A stretch of 64,000 nt of DNA from Chryseobacterium viscerum. GTDB lineage: Bacteria; Bacteroidota; Bacteroidia; Flavobacteriales; Weeksellaceae. Below the pieces are notes generated by a model. That model was given only the letters and a program-made list of their open reading frames with translations, did no database searches and was not told the origin of the DNA. Made by a program: the position numbers and the translations under genes. Within the stretch, counting starts at the first letter, position 1. Each line of letters opens with the position of its first letter. Location of the stretch: positions 522,422-586,421 of the forward strand of contig NZ_JAPDFT010000002.1 of assembly GCF_025949665.1 (NCBI RefSeq), given 5' to 3'. Shown piece by piece: positions 43,028-51,433 of this stretch.

Positions 43028-43309
43028 TTAAAAGTTTATCGGTTTTTTCTCTTTTTCAAGCTCTTTTTCGATCATACGTCTTTCCCATTCAGAATCAAAA
43101 AGGAACAGTTTTACAGCTTTTACAAGAATAATAAATCCCCAGATTCCCAGGATAGTATATCTGTCAAACAATCGAAAATTAATCATCTTTTCGCCAAAAA
43201 TGTCATCAGGAATGATAAGAACAGCAAAGATGGCGAATATAAAAATGCTTTTATAGAATTTTCTGATTTTGTTTGTTCTTTCGCTTGCAGTTTCGTAATT
43301 CATGATCAT
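43028..43309 (-). CDS. 2TM domain protein
   Basis: A 93-residue protein with the pattern helix-helix of the 2TM family: an N-terminal charged helix (ASERTNKIRKFYKSIF), two membrane segments (residues 22-42 and 55-72) and a charged C-terminal tail (SEWERRMIEKELEKEKK). A second ATG lies two codons later. It is shorter and more divergent than its two paralogues and the C-terminus of the histidine kinase. Confidence 0.8.
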   Translation of the reverse strand: MIMNYETASERTNKIRKFYKSIFIFAIFAVLIIPDDIFGEKMINFRLFDRYTILGIWGFIILVKAVKLFLFDSEWERRMIEKELEKEKKPINF

Positions 43310-43331
43310 AAGTTTTAGGTGTTATTATATT

Positions 43332-43628
43332 TTAAAATTTTTTGATGCTACTTTTTTCCTCCTTCTCCATCAGTTCTTTTATTTTTCTTTCTTCCCAGCT
43401 TTTTCCAATTCCGAATACACTTATTGCATGAAACGCAATTCCTATTCCCCAGCCCAGTGCCGGCCATAAAAACCATAAATATCCGGGAGCAGTCACAAAG
43501 TTCAGTATTGCCAGAAATGGAATAACAATACCATAAGAAGTAAGATTTCCATAGAATTCTTTTAGTTCTTTTACTCTTCTGGATGCTTTTCTGTAAGCAA
43601 TCGTCTCTTTATTTGGTAAAATTTCCAT
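43332..43628 (-). CDS. 2TM domain protein
   Basis: A 98-residue 2TM protein: AYRKASRRVKELKEFYGNL, two helices with the conserved LGWGIGIAFHAISVFGIG, then SWEERKIKELMEKEEK. It is closest to the last 85 residues of the kinase at 44687. It has its own promoter with direct repeats at 43710-43739. Function of 2TM domains is unknown; they are often linked to LytS/LytR systems in Flavobacteriia. Confidence 0.85.
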   Translation of the reverse strand: MEILPNKETIAYRKASRRVKELKEFYGNLTSYGIVIPFLAILNFVTAPGYLWFLWPALGWGIGIAFHAISVFGIGKSWEERKIKELMEKEEKSSIKKF

Positions 43629-43668
43629 AATGTTTTGTTTTAAAAAGGTTAATTTGTTTTTTCTGAAT

Positions 43669-43741
43669 CAAAGGTAGCTCAGGAAAAGGGCTCAAATCAA
43701 TTTTATATTACCGAATGGTAGATTATGTTATCCGAATCGTA
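43669..43741 (-). promoter_or_regulatory. Promoter with LytTR-type direct repeats (2TM gene)
   Basis: CAAAGGTA (43669-43676) reads TACCTTTG on the minus strand, an exact -7 box; CAAA at 43693-43696 gives the -33 TTTG. Upstream are two direct repeats, ACCGAATGG (43710-43718) and TCCGAATCG (43731-43739), exactly 21 bases apart and 34 bases from the -7 box. Confidence 0.75.
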
Positions 43742-43752
43742 AAAACGGGTAA

Positions 43753-44322
43753 TTAATAGATAAACGGGATCAGTTTCTTTGTACTTTTTCTGTATTCAAG
43801 ATATTCATCACCAAACTGTTCTACCAAAGCCTGCTCTTCGATTTTAATCCTGTAGGCAAAAGCTAAAAACGGAGGTACAAAAGCAAAGATGAATGACAGC
43901 CAGTTATTCAGGTACAAACCCAGCCCAAGAGAGGTCAGCAGAGAAAAGGCATAAGAAGGATGTCTCAGGTATTTATAAAACCCCTCTTTTTTGATTTTAT
44001 GATCCTGTCTGATGGTCACATCTACCGTAAAATATTTTCCCAGAGATCTGATAATCATATATCTGAATATAATTCCGATAAGAATAAGGAGCTCTCCAAG
44101 ATAAAGAATCCAGCTTCCTTCAACAATCGTAAAATGAGTATTATAAGATATGAATATCGAACTCATGATAGAAAAAGGAATGGCTAGCCATAAGATATTC
44201 AGAGTGGATTTATCTTTGTTCTTTTGATCTTCTTTACCGGATTTTAGTATGTTTTTGTAAAGAAATTCAGTAACAAACCAGGCACCCATTGAAATGTAGA
44301 ACAGCGTTGATAAAGTATTCAT
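43753..44322 (-). CDS. Isoprenylcysteine methyltransferase-like membrane protein
   Basis: A 189-residue membrane protein with about five helices. It ends with the ICMT/PEMT-type AdoMet region: YKYLRHPSYAFSLLTSLGLGLYL, then RIKIEEQALVEQFGDEYLEYRKSTKKLIPFIY, the R-x-x-x-E-E-x-x-L-x-x-x-F-G-x-x-Y-x-x-Y signature. The natural acceptor in bacteria is unknown. It lies between two 2TM genes in the kinase operon. Confidence 0.85.
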   Translation of the reverse strand: MNTLSTLFYISMGAWFVTEFLYKNILKSGKEDQKNKDKSTLNILWLAIPFSIMSSIFISYNTHFTIVEGSWILYLGELLILIGIIFRYMIIRSLGKYFTVDVTIRQDHKIKKEGFYKYLRHPSYAFSLLTSLGLGLYLNNWLSFIFAFVPPFLAFAYRIKIEEQALVEQFGDEYLEYRKSTKKLIPFIY

Positions 44323-44376
44323 TTTTAATGAGTTTTTAAAGTTAAAAGTATTTTGATTAAAAAATTGGCAATCCCC

Positions 44377-44682
44377 TTACTGATCTTTCTGTTTATCCAT
44401 AAGTTCTTTTACCTTCTTATCTTCCCATTTTCTGATAAAATTAACACCTGGTAAAAAAACTGTAACAGCGTGTGCTGCAAGTCCTATCCCCCAGAAAGTG
44501 GCTGTAAAAAAGTTTTTAAACTGAAAATAACTTTCACCGGGCTTCAGATTCATACAGTTATACACAACAATCAGAGCATTCACTGCAATATAAGCGAATA
44601 AGTGTCCGTAGAATCCACGTAATCTTTCTACCTGTCTTCTGGCACGCTGATATTCAATATCATTTTCGTCAAATCTTTCCAT
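44377..44682 (-). CDS. 2TM domain protein
   Basis: A 101-residue 2TM protein (YQRARRQVERLRGFYGHLFAY, two helices, FWGIGLAAHAVTVFLPG, then KWEDKKVKELMDKQKDQ). It starts four bases after the histidine kinase stop codon, so it is translated with the kinase. It repeats the plan of the kinase C-terminal domain. Confidence 0.85.
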   Translation of the reverse strand: MERFDENDIEYQRARRQVERLRGFYGHLFAYIAVNALIVVYNCMNLKPGESYFQFKNFFTATFWGIGLAAHAVTVFLPGVNFIRKWEDKKVKELMDKQKDQ

Positions 44683-44686
44683 CGCT

Positions 44687-46000
44687 TTATTTTTTTTGTT
44701 TGTTCATAATTTCACGAATCTTTTTTTCCTGCCATGATTCTCCTACTCCAAATACCTGAAATGCATGAGATGCAACTCCAATTCCCCATCCCAATACAGG
44801 AAACCAGAACCAGTGATTTCTGCTGCTTGTAAAGAGATTAATAAAGATTAAAAAGGCGCTTACGGTACAGTAAGAAATCAGGTTCATATAAAAGCTTTTA
44901 ATCTCTTTTACTCTCTTTTGCGCACGTTTGTAAGCAGCAGAATCATCCTCAGGTTTTGAGGTGGAAACTTGTGGCTTAGCCATCAGCATTGGAAGCTTTA
45001 CTTTAAAATGATCCTCAGATTTTTCTATGAAAACATTTCGGTCGGTAAGCAGAGAATAACGCTGTACAATATTAGCAAGACCAATCCCCGAGCTTTCTTT
45101 AATCTGTTCTCTTATCTGAAGATTATTTTCAATGCAGAGGGTATTTCCTGCTGAAAAGATTCTTATGACCAACGGTTTTGATGATGTAGCAAAATTATGC
45201 TTGATACAGTTCTCCAGCAGCAGCTGCAAAGCCAATGGAACTACATATTTCTGATAGTCTTCCTCGGCAACATCAAAAGTAAAATCTACACTGTCTTCAA
45301 ACCTTGTTTTCAAAAGATCACAATATGTTCTTGCAAATTCTATTTCATCTTCCACCGTTACCAGCTCTTTATCTTTCTGTTCAAGTACATAACGGTAAAT
45401 CTTTGACATTGAAGCAGTAAACTTTTGGGCCTGCCGCGGATTTTCATCAATCAGGGAACTTAAAACATTCAGAGAATTGAAAAGAAAATGGGGATCCAGC
45501 TGGTTCTTCAGACTTTCAAACTGAGCATTTGCCGATTTGGCGATAAGCTTCTGCTCTACCACTTCTTTTCTGGAAGTCTTCTTCAGCTCTTCCATAAAAC
45601 TCTTAGCATGAAGGAAAGCTGAAATAAGAAGAGCAATATTGATCATGAACCAATTGGTAACTCCATATTTTGATGAAAAAAACTCTTCAGTGGTTGCCGT
45701 TTTCTGAATCACCACATAGTTCATATAATTGCAGAAATAGACCAGAATAAAGTTGCCAATGATGATAGAAATGATACTTAAAACAGCTCTTGTTCTGGTA
45801 GCTTCTGACCAGGGAAATTTCCTGTTGAGAAATTCATTGATAAATCCGTTTCCAAATCCCAATACAAAAGAATACATCGTTGAAAGAAGCAGGGTGATCA
45901 AAAAAGTCTGCAAAGTCTTTTCATCATTAAAAAACAAAAAGAAAAACAAGGTGGTTCCTAATGAAGTCCAAAGTAATGTGGTAAAGTATTTCCGTTTCAT
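44687..46000 (-). CDS. LytS-type sensor histidine kinase fused to a 2TM domain
   Basis: A 437-residue inner-membrane kinase. About four helices occupy residues 10-135. The His_kinase domain (PF06580) has NQLDPHFLFNSLNVL with phospho-acceptor His171, and the ATPase part follows (PLALQLLLENCIKHNF, SSGIGLANIVQRY). Unusually, a complete 2TM domain is joined to the C-terminus (from about residue 357: AYKRAQKRVKEIKSFYMNL... LGWGIGVASHAFQVFGVG). The start at 46000 is used, because the -7 box at 46018-46025 rules out the upstream ATG at 46045. Confidence 0.88.
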   Translation of the reverse strand: MKRKYFTTLLWTSLGTTLFFFLFFNDEKTLQTFLITLLLSTMYSFVLGFGNGFINEFLNRKFPWSEATRTRAVLSIISIIIGNFILVYFCNYMNYVVIQKTATTEEFFSSKYGVTNWFMINIALLISAFLHAKSFMEELKKTSRKEVVEQKLIAKSANAQFESLKNQLDPHFLFNSLNVLSSLIDENPRQAQKFTASMSKIYRYVLEQKDKELVTVEDEIEFARTYCDLLKTRFEDSVDFTFDVAEEDYQKYVVPLALQLLLENCIKHNFATSSKPLVIRIFSAGNTLCIENNLQIREQIKESSGIGLANIVQRYSLLTDRNVFIEKSEDHFKVKLPMLMAKPQVSTSKPEDDSAAYKRAQKRVKEIKSFYMNLISYCTVSAFLIFINLFTSSRNHWFWFPVLGWGIGVASHAFQVFGVGESWQEKKIREIMNKQKK

Positions 46001-46017
46001 GATCTGTTTTCTTGACT

Positions 46018-46087
46018 CAAAATTAGTTTTTATTAAAGGTATCAAAAATTAATTCTTACCGAAGGGCTGATTTTCTTTCCTGAGCGG
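46018..46087 (-). promoter_or_regulatory. Promoter with LytTR-type direct repeats (kinase gene)
   Basis: CAAAATTA (46018-46025) reads TAATTTTG, an exact -7 box; CAAA at 46043-46046 is a good -33. Direct repeats ACCGAAGGG (46058-46066) and the weaker CCTGAGCGG (46079-46087) are 21 bases apart, 33 bases from the -7 box. Suggests autoregulation. Confidence 0.65.
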
Positions 46088-46090
46088 TAT

Positions 46091-46115
46091 AAAAAAACCT
46101 TCACGAATGAAGGTT
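46091..46115 (-). terminator. Terminator of the TPR-like gene
   Basis: AACCTTCA (46096-46103) pairs with TGAAGGTT (46108-46115); on the minus strand a run of seven Ts follows. It lies just upstream of the kinase promoter repeats. Confidence 0.75.
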
Positions 46116-46141
46116 AATTTATATGTAAAGTAGAGAATGTC

Positions 46142-46801
46142 CTATTTTGCTTTTTCTGCTGGAAGACTTAGAAAATAATCAGCTTCACCTCTTCCCCAGT
46201 TAGGATCTAAACCAGTTTTAGGTTTGTAGGTCTTAAATTTAGCCTGTGCATCTTTGAACATTTCCAATCCTTTGGTTTTGCTTCCTCCATACTGTTCAGG
46301 AGTAAAATAAACATCTTCTGCCTTGATCAGGGCAATTCTCGGATTTGCAGGCTCTAATTTTTCTGCAATATTAAGTTCTTCGGCAGCTCTGGCTCCGTCT
46401 GTCATATAACGCTGTGCCGGATTTACCATCATTCTCAGAGAATAAGACATTTTTCTTAACAGATGAATTTCTGCATTATCTGCTCCGGCAAGATTCTGCG
46501 CCATTGATAACTGTTTCTCGGCCTGATCTGCAATAGCATCCAATTCCTGCATTTTTCCGTCTCTCATCAATGTTCTTCCTTTTTGGATATAAGAAAATGC
46601 CGAATAGTATGCCGGAAGCCATTTTGTGCTTTCCTTACTTCCTATTCTCTGAAAATCATTGGCCAGAGTCTGGAAATCTTCCGCTGTTTTACAGACTTCT
46701 ATTTTTCCAATTTTTTCAGCCATTATTTTGTCGTAATCTGCCTGTGCAAAAGCTGTTAAACTCATAAAAGCTAAAGCAAAGCTTAAAAGGTATTTTTTCA
46801 T
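46142..46801 (-). CDS. Exported TPR-like protein
   Basis: A 219-residue exported protein (signal 1-19, cleavage after AFAQA). The mature part is all helical with TPR-like repeats (YYSAFSYIQKGR, LSMAQNLAGADNAEIHLLRKM, LNIAEKLEPANPRIALIKAED). The role is unknown. It is separated from the TonB receptor upstream by 51 bases and has its own terminator. Confidence 0.7.
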   Translation of the reverse strand: MKKYLLSFALAFMSLTAFAQADYDKIMAEKIGKIEVCKTAEDFQTLANDFQRIGSKESTKWLPAYYSAFSYIQKGRTLMRDGKMQELDAIADQAEKQLSMAQNLAGADNAEIHLLRKMSYSLRMMVNPAQRYMTDGARAAEELNIAEKLEPANPRIALIKAEDVYFTPEQYGGSKTKGLEMFKDAQAKFKTYKPKTGLDPNWGRGEADYFLSLPAEKAK

Positions 46802-46852
46802 GATATCAAATTTTAAAAGTTAGTTATGTTTGTTTGCCCTAAGGTATGTTTT

Positions 46853-49099
46853 TTATAAATTATTATTGATGGCATCATCCGTTTTATCTACTCCAAAACT
46901 TATAAATGCTCCTATGAATACAAAAGTATTGACTGGCGGAACGATTGCAGAGTTTCTGGAACCATCCGCTGAGAAATTATAGCCATATACATTTTTTGAT
47001 CCTAAAATATTGCTGACACTCAATACAAATACCGGAAAAGCTTTCGCATCTTTTTTACCGATATTCGGAAGATAATTGACGCTGAAATTCAACGCGTTAT
47101 AATCTTTTAACCTTCCTTCATTCCGGGTATAATTAATGGCTTTTCCATTCTCAAATGTAGAGGCAATGTCATAATAAGGACGCCCTTTGGCATAGGTATA
47201 TGATAAGTTTACTCCAAGTTTCCATTCCGGGATAAATCTTTTTGCTACTGCAGAAAGGGTGTGTTCAGCGGCAAAACTTGGCTGCAGGCTGACCGGGTAA
47301 TTAAGAAAATCTCTTTTGGAATCCAGATATGAGTAGCTGATCCAATAATCAATATTTTCAAACGTTTTTTTATTGTCTCTCCAGAAAAATTCCACTCCTT
47401 TTGCATATCCGTATCCATTGTTGTTTAATGCAGTCTGAGTCTGCTGATTCTGTTCTTTATCCGGTGTAACATTAAATGTTTTAATCAATTGGTCATATTT
47501 TTTATAAAATGCTTCAAAACGTAATGTTCTGCCTTCCGACGCTCTCTGAACCTGAAAAATATAATGCTGAGACTGCTGGAAGCCAAGGTCTGCAGGACCA
47601 TTGATATATTTACTTTCCGGATTCTGATAAAAAAGACCGTAAGCTAAGGAAGTTGTCCAGTCTTTTGCCAGACGGTAAGCAATAGCAAAACGTGGAGCTA
47701 TATTATTCTTTCCTAAAAAAGAAGAGTGCTCTGCTCTTACTCCTATTTTTGCTGATAAGGCATTGCTGAAACCCAAATCTGTTTCAAGAAAAGCGGAAGA
47801 AATCAAATCTTTATAATGTTTCTGCACCGTTTCAAAGTTCAGGTTTTCATCAGTATTGTTCAGTTCAAATCCTCCTCTTACAGCACTGATTCTGTTGATC
47901 TTTCTTTCAAGAACTGCTTTGAAGTTAATGTAATTTCCATCTGTAAGAAGCTGGCTTCTGTTGGATTCAATATCATTGGTTTCTGTAGAAAAATGAAGAT
48001 CAGATCTGTTGTAAGAGTAAGATCCACCTACATTCAGGAGATATTTCCCAAATTTCTGCTTAAAAGAGAGATTATGAAAAGTGTTTTTACCGTTAAGCTT
48101 TACCAGACTGAAATCATATCCGGGTTCAAGGCTTTCTGACCTTACTCCCATTTTATTGGAATTGAACATCCCATAGTATTTGAAAAAGCCTCCAGATTTT
48201 GTTTTAAATCTGAAATTCAGATCTCCATTAAGACCTTGTGGTGCTTCAACAAAATCTGTATTAAAATTAAAGACTTTCTGCATCAGACTTAAAATAGAAT
48301 ATCCTGCTGTAGCACCGTAGGAATAGTTTTTACTATCTCCAAGCTTTTGAAATCCGGCACTAAGGAAAATAGGTGAAACACCTAAACTGTAAGAACTCTC
48401 ATCCGGAAGATCAACACTTTCCAGCATCAAAGCACCTGAAAGAGCCTGCCCGTACAACGCCGAATATCCGCCACTTGAAAATATATTTCCTTTGAAAAGA
48501 GAGGTATTGAACTGGTCTCTTCCTGCAATTCCCGGAACAGAATTAGAAAAATAATTATTGATAAGACTTCCGTCCATAAAAATTTTAGACTCTGTTCCTG
48601 TACCACCACGAATGAACAGCCCTTCGGTTCCACCCACCTTTTGTACTCCCGGAAGATAGGTCAATGCTGAAGAAATCTGTCCGTCCGCACCAGCCGTAGT
48701 ATAAATATCTATGGGAGTAAGTAATGCTGTTGCTCTTTTCTTATCACTTGCTTCAATGGATCCTGCAGAAACTACTACTGCATCAATTTCACTGATCTGT
48801 TCTTTAAGATCAATATTCAAAGAGATATCTTGGTTTTCAATAGTGACAGCCCTTTCTACGTCTTCATATTTCGGATGGGTAAAAGTGATTTTGTGAGTTC
48901 CTTTTTCTGAAGTTTCAAATGTAAAATTACCCTGAGCATCTGTGGTGGTACCGTCATAGGTATCTTTCAGGGTGACGTTTACTTCAGCTACTCCTTTGTT
49001 TTTGAAAGATACTTTTCCAGATATTTTTATCTGTGAATATCCCATGATGGAAGCGAGAAGGAGAATCAGGAACAGTATGTTTTGTCCTTGTGTTTTCAT
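46853..49099 (-). CDS. TonB-dependent outer-membrane receptor
   Basis: A 748-residue receptor. Signal peptide (QGQNILFLILLLASIMGYSQ), then a CarboxypepD_reg domain (ISGKVSFKNKGVAEVNVTLK...), the plug with LTPIDIYTTAGADGQISSAL, and a 22-strand barrel ending in FVFIGAFISFGVD near the C-terminus. It takes up an unknown ligand using ExbB/ExbD/TonB. The promoter carries LytTR-type direct repeats, which links it to the two-component system upstream. The start at 49099 is chosen because the -7 box covers the earlier ATG. Confidence 0.9.
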   Translation of the reverse strand: MKTQGQNILFLILLLASIMGYSQIKISGKVSFKNKGVAEVNVTLKDTYDGTTTDAQGNFTFETSEKGTHKITFTHPKYEDVERAVTIENQDISLNIDLKEQISEIDAVVVSAGSIEASDKKRATALLTPIDIYTTAGADGQISSALTYLPGVQKVGGTEGLFIRGGTGTESKIFMDGSLINNYFSNSVPGIAGRDQFNTSLFKGNIFSSGGYSALYGQALSGALMLESVDLPDESSYSLGVSPIFLSAGFQKLGDSKNYSYGATAGYSILSLMQKVFNFNTDFVEAPQGLNGDLNFRFKTKSGGFFKYYGMFNSNKMGVRSESLEPGYDFSLVKLNGKNTFHNLSFKQKFGKYLLNVGGSYSYNRSDLHFSTETNDIESNRSQLLTDGNYINFKAVLERKINRISAVRGGFELNNTDENLNFETVQKHYKDLISSAFLETDLGFSNALSAKIGVRAEHSSFLGKNNIAPRFAIAYRLAKDWTTSLAYGLFYQNPESKYINGPADLGFQQSQHYIFQVQRASEGRTLRFEAFYKKYDQLIKTFNVTPDKEQNQQTQTALNNNGYGYAKGVEFFWRDNKKTFENIDYWISYSYLDSKRDFLNYPVSLQPSFAAEHTLSAVAKRFIPEWKLGVNLSYTYAKGRPYYDIASTFENGKAINYTRNEGRLKDYNALNFSVNYLPNIGKKDAKAFPVFVLSVSNILGSKNVYGYNFSADGSRNSAIVPPVNTFVFIGAFISFGVDKTDDAINNNL

Positions 49100-49117
49100 T
49101 TTTATTGTTTTCTGGGT

Positions 49118-49188
49118 CAAAAATAGTACAAGAAATGCCCTTCTGTAAAAAATTTATTACCGAAAGGCATTCTTTTGCTACCGAATGG
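49118..49188 (-). promoter_or_regulatory. Promoter with LytTR-type direct repeats (TonB receptor)
   Basis: CAAAAATA (49118-49125) reads TATTTTTG, an exact -7 box. The direct repeats ACCGAAAGG (49159-49167) and ACCGAATGG (49180-49188) are 21 bases apart, the best pair of the three. They lie 34 bases from the -7 box. There is no clear -33, fitting an activator-dependent promoter. Confidence 0.75.
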
Positions 49189-49192
49189 GAAA

Positions 49193-50095
49193 TTAATGAA
49201 TCGGAATACAAAAATCAACGATCATTTTTCCTTCCGGATGCTCTTTAAAATTAGAGTGATAGATTTCGTAAGGAAAGGTTCTTCTGGTAGTGTAATTGTT
49301 CTCATTCATCCATAAAAACAAAGAAACCCAGCATTGCTCGAAGTCGTTGAGCGTTATTTCCCCGCTTCCAACAATATATTTTCCGGCTTCTATGGTTTCT
49401 GAAAAAACTTCTCCCTGTGTTTCATTCAATTTTTCATCCAAAAGCATACATGCATGAATCCTAACCTTATCGGCAGGAGTTACCTTGAAACTGTCATGAT
49501 AAACGGAAATCATTTTGACTTTTTCCCGCGGAAAAAGATTTTTTCTGATAGCCCAGTCTATTAATACATTGAAAGAAGATTCCACATTGGCAATTCCAAG
49601 GCTCATCACAGATGCCAGATTCATTTCCGGCATTTCTTTTACTTCGATTTTTAAATTCATATTGGTCCAATTTAATAGGTTTTCAATATTGCAAATGTAT
49701 TGGCTGAAAACCGTATCAATTTGTCCGTTCTTGCTATGTGTTTGTAAAATCTTGTGAAATTTTTCCGGAGCTGATCTGCGAAATTCTGTAGGAGGCAGAC
49801 CGTAATGTTTTTTGAATGTTTTGCAAAAAGCTGAGTGGTTTGAAAATCCAAGATTCCAATAAATTTCTTTGATCTCCATGTTCTTATGCACCGCCAGATG
49901 AAGGGCACTTTTTTCTATTTTCTTTCTGATAATATAGCTCTGAAGGGTCTCACCGGTAACGAGTTTAAATATTCTGTGAAAGTGAAACGGTGAATAGGCA
50001 CTGATCTCTGCAATTTTTTCAAGAGAAAGATCAGCGTCAAGATTCGAATCAATGTATTGTATTGTTTTTACAATCCGTTTTTTATATGCTTCCAA
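49193..50095 (-). CDS. AraC family transcriptional regulator with GyrI-like domain
   Basis: A 300-residue regulator. The N-terminal HTH is of AraC type (LEKIAEISAYSPFHFHRIFKLVTGETLQSYI and a second helix-turn-helix ending LPPTEFRR). The C-terminal half (about 145-300) is a GyrI-like small-molecule binding domain (ASVMSLGIANVESSFNVLIDWAIRK, VDFCIPIH). Family members sense drugs or peptides; a link with the NRPS unit next to it is possible but not shown. The start is preceded by an exact -7 box. Confidence 0.88.
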   Translation of the reverse strand: MEAYKKRIVKTIQYIDSNLDADLSLEKIAEISAYSPFHFHRIFKLVTGETLQSYIIRKKIEKSALHLAVHKNMEIKEIYWNLGFSNHSAFCKTFKKHYGLPPTEFRRSAPEKFHKILQTHSKNGQIDTVFSQYICNIENLLNWTNMNLKIEVKEMPEMNLASVMSLGIANVESSFNVLIDWAIRKNLFPREKVKMISVYHDSFKVTPADKVRIHACMLLDEKLNETQGEVFSETIEAGKYIVGSGEITLNDFEQCWVSLFLWMNENNYTTRRTFPYEIYHSNFKEHPEGKMIVDFCIPIH

Positions 50096-50114
50096 AATAA
50101 AAGGTGTAGAATCA

Positions 50115-50122
50115 CAAAGGTA
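50115..50122 (-). promoter_or_regulatory. -7 box for the AraC-type gene
   Basis: CAAAGGTA reads TACCTTTG, an exact TAnnTTTG, 20 bases before the start. No ACCGAAnGG repeats lie 33-34 bases upstream of this box. Confidence 0.6.
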
Positions 50123-50181
50123 TTGATCCTAAACACATTTCAGTTGTCTATTATTGCTAAATAATGCAGTGTCCTATTCTA

Positions 50182-51396
50182 TTAATGACCTCTTTTCATT
50201 GCGATATATATACAAAAACTACCGATTACTGCTAAAACAGCTCCTAAAATAAATGGCGCTCCACTGTAAAAAACGGGTGACTGAGGAGAGGTAAAATAAG
50301 CAAATACCCAGGTCATCAGCAATGGTCCGAAAATAGAGGTTAAGCTAAGGACACTGGTGAGGCCTCCCTGCAACAGCCCCTGTTTATTATCTGGGACTTT
50401 TGAGGAAATCATGGCCTGAAGTATTGGAGATGCCATTCCTCCCAAGGCATAAATAGCAATTACCACAAACATCATCCATCCTTTGTTGGTTATTCCGAAT
50501 AGCAGCATGCTCAGACAAAAGAATGCCAGGAAAATAATTACTGATTTCTTCTGGCCCAGCTTATTGATAAAGAGTCCAATTAATCCTCCCTGGAAGATAA
50601 CCATCAACAGTCCTAAAAATCCCATTGAATAACCTATCATATCCTCTTTCCAGTTAAATTTATCCATGACATATACACTCCATGAGCTTTGTACGGAGTG
50701 TCCCGCCAAGGCAATGAGAATAAAGGCAATGATAAATGAGGGTGCTAAAATCTCTCTATCCAGACTTTTTATTACTCCAATCGGATTGGCTGTTTTCCAG
50801 GAAAATGGGCGGCGGTTACTTTCTGACAAAGACTCTGGGAGAACAAAAAAACCATATACCAGATTCAGTAAGCTTAATCCGGCAGCGGCATAAAAAGGAA
50901 TTCTTTCTCCATATTGTCCTAGAGCTCCTCCTATAACCGGCCCAATAATCATCCCTACTCCGGCAACGGCACTCATAATGCCAAAATATTGTCCTCTTTT
51001 CTCTGGAGTACTGATATCTGAAATATAGGCTGCCGCTGTTGTCATACTGGAACCCATTATTCCATTGATGATTCTTCCTACAAACAACCAAGCAATATCA
51101 GGTGCCAATGCAAGAATGAGATAATCTATTCCAAGTCCCAACAATGAACATAAAAGCACCGGTCTCCGTCCATATCTATCACTTAAGCCACCCAAAACAG
51201 GGGCAAACAAAAACTGCATTAAAGCATATATGGATATAAACCATCCAATATACTGGGCAGTGATACTGATATTATCTGCATTTGACAGTTTTGTAATCAA
51301 AGTAGGCAGTACAGGCCCAATGATTCCTATCCCAATGATATCAATAAGGACTGTAATGTAGATAAAGGTTAATGCGTGTTTTTTTCTTCCAGGCAT
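50182..51396 (-). CDS. TCR/Tet family MFS exporter
   Basis: A 404-residue proton-driven exporter with 12 membrane helices. Motif A (GGLSDRYGRRPVLL) lies between helices 2 and 3, with the TetA-like D-x-x-G-R-R pattern, and motif C-like AVAGVGMIIGPVIGG follows. Close to tetracycline-resistance-type MFS proteins. As the last gene in the NRPS unit (37-base gap to the thioesterase) its most likely substrate is the peptide product; resistance to an unrelated drug is the alternative. Confidence 0.85.
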   Translation of the reverse strand: MPGRKKHALTFIYITVLIDIIGIGIIGPVLPTLITKLSNADNISITAQYIGWFISIYALMQFLFAPVLGGLSDRYGRRPVLLCSLLGLGIDYLILALAPDIAWLFVGRIINGIMGSSMTTAAAYISDISTPEKRGQYFGIMSAVAGVGMIIGPVIGGALGQYGERIPFYAAAGLSLLNLVYGFFVLPESLSESNRRPFSWKTANPIGVIKSLDREILAPSFIIAFILIALAGHSVQSSWSVYVMDKFNWKEDMIGYSMGFLGLLMVIFQGGLIGLFINKLGQKKSVIIFLAFFCLSMLLFGITNKGWMMFVVIAIYALGGMASPILQAMISSKVPDNKQGLLQGGLTSVLSLTSIFGPLLMTWVFAYFTSPQSPVFYSGAPFILGAVLAVIGSFCIYIAMKRGH

Positions 51397-51433
51397 AGGT
51401 AAGGTTTTACTTTATGAATGAATTAGATATTTA

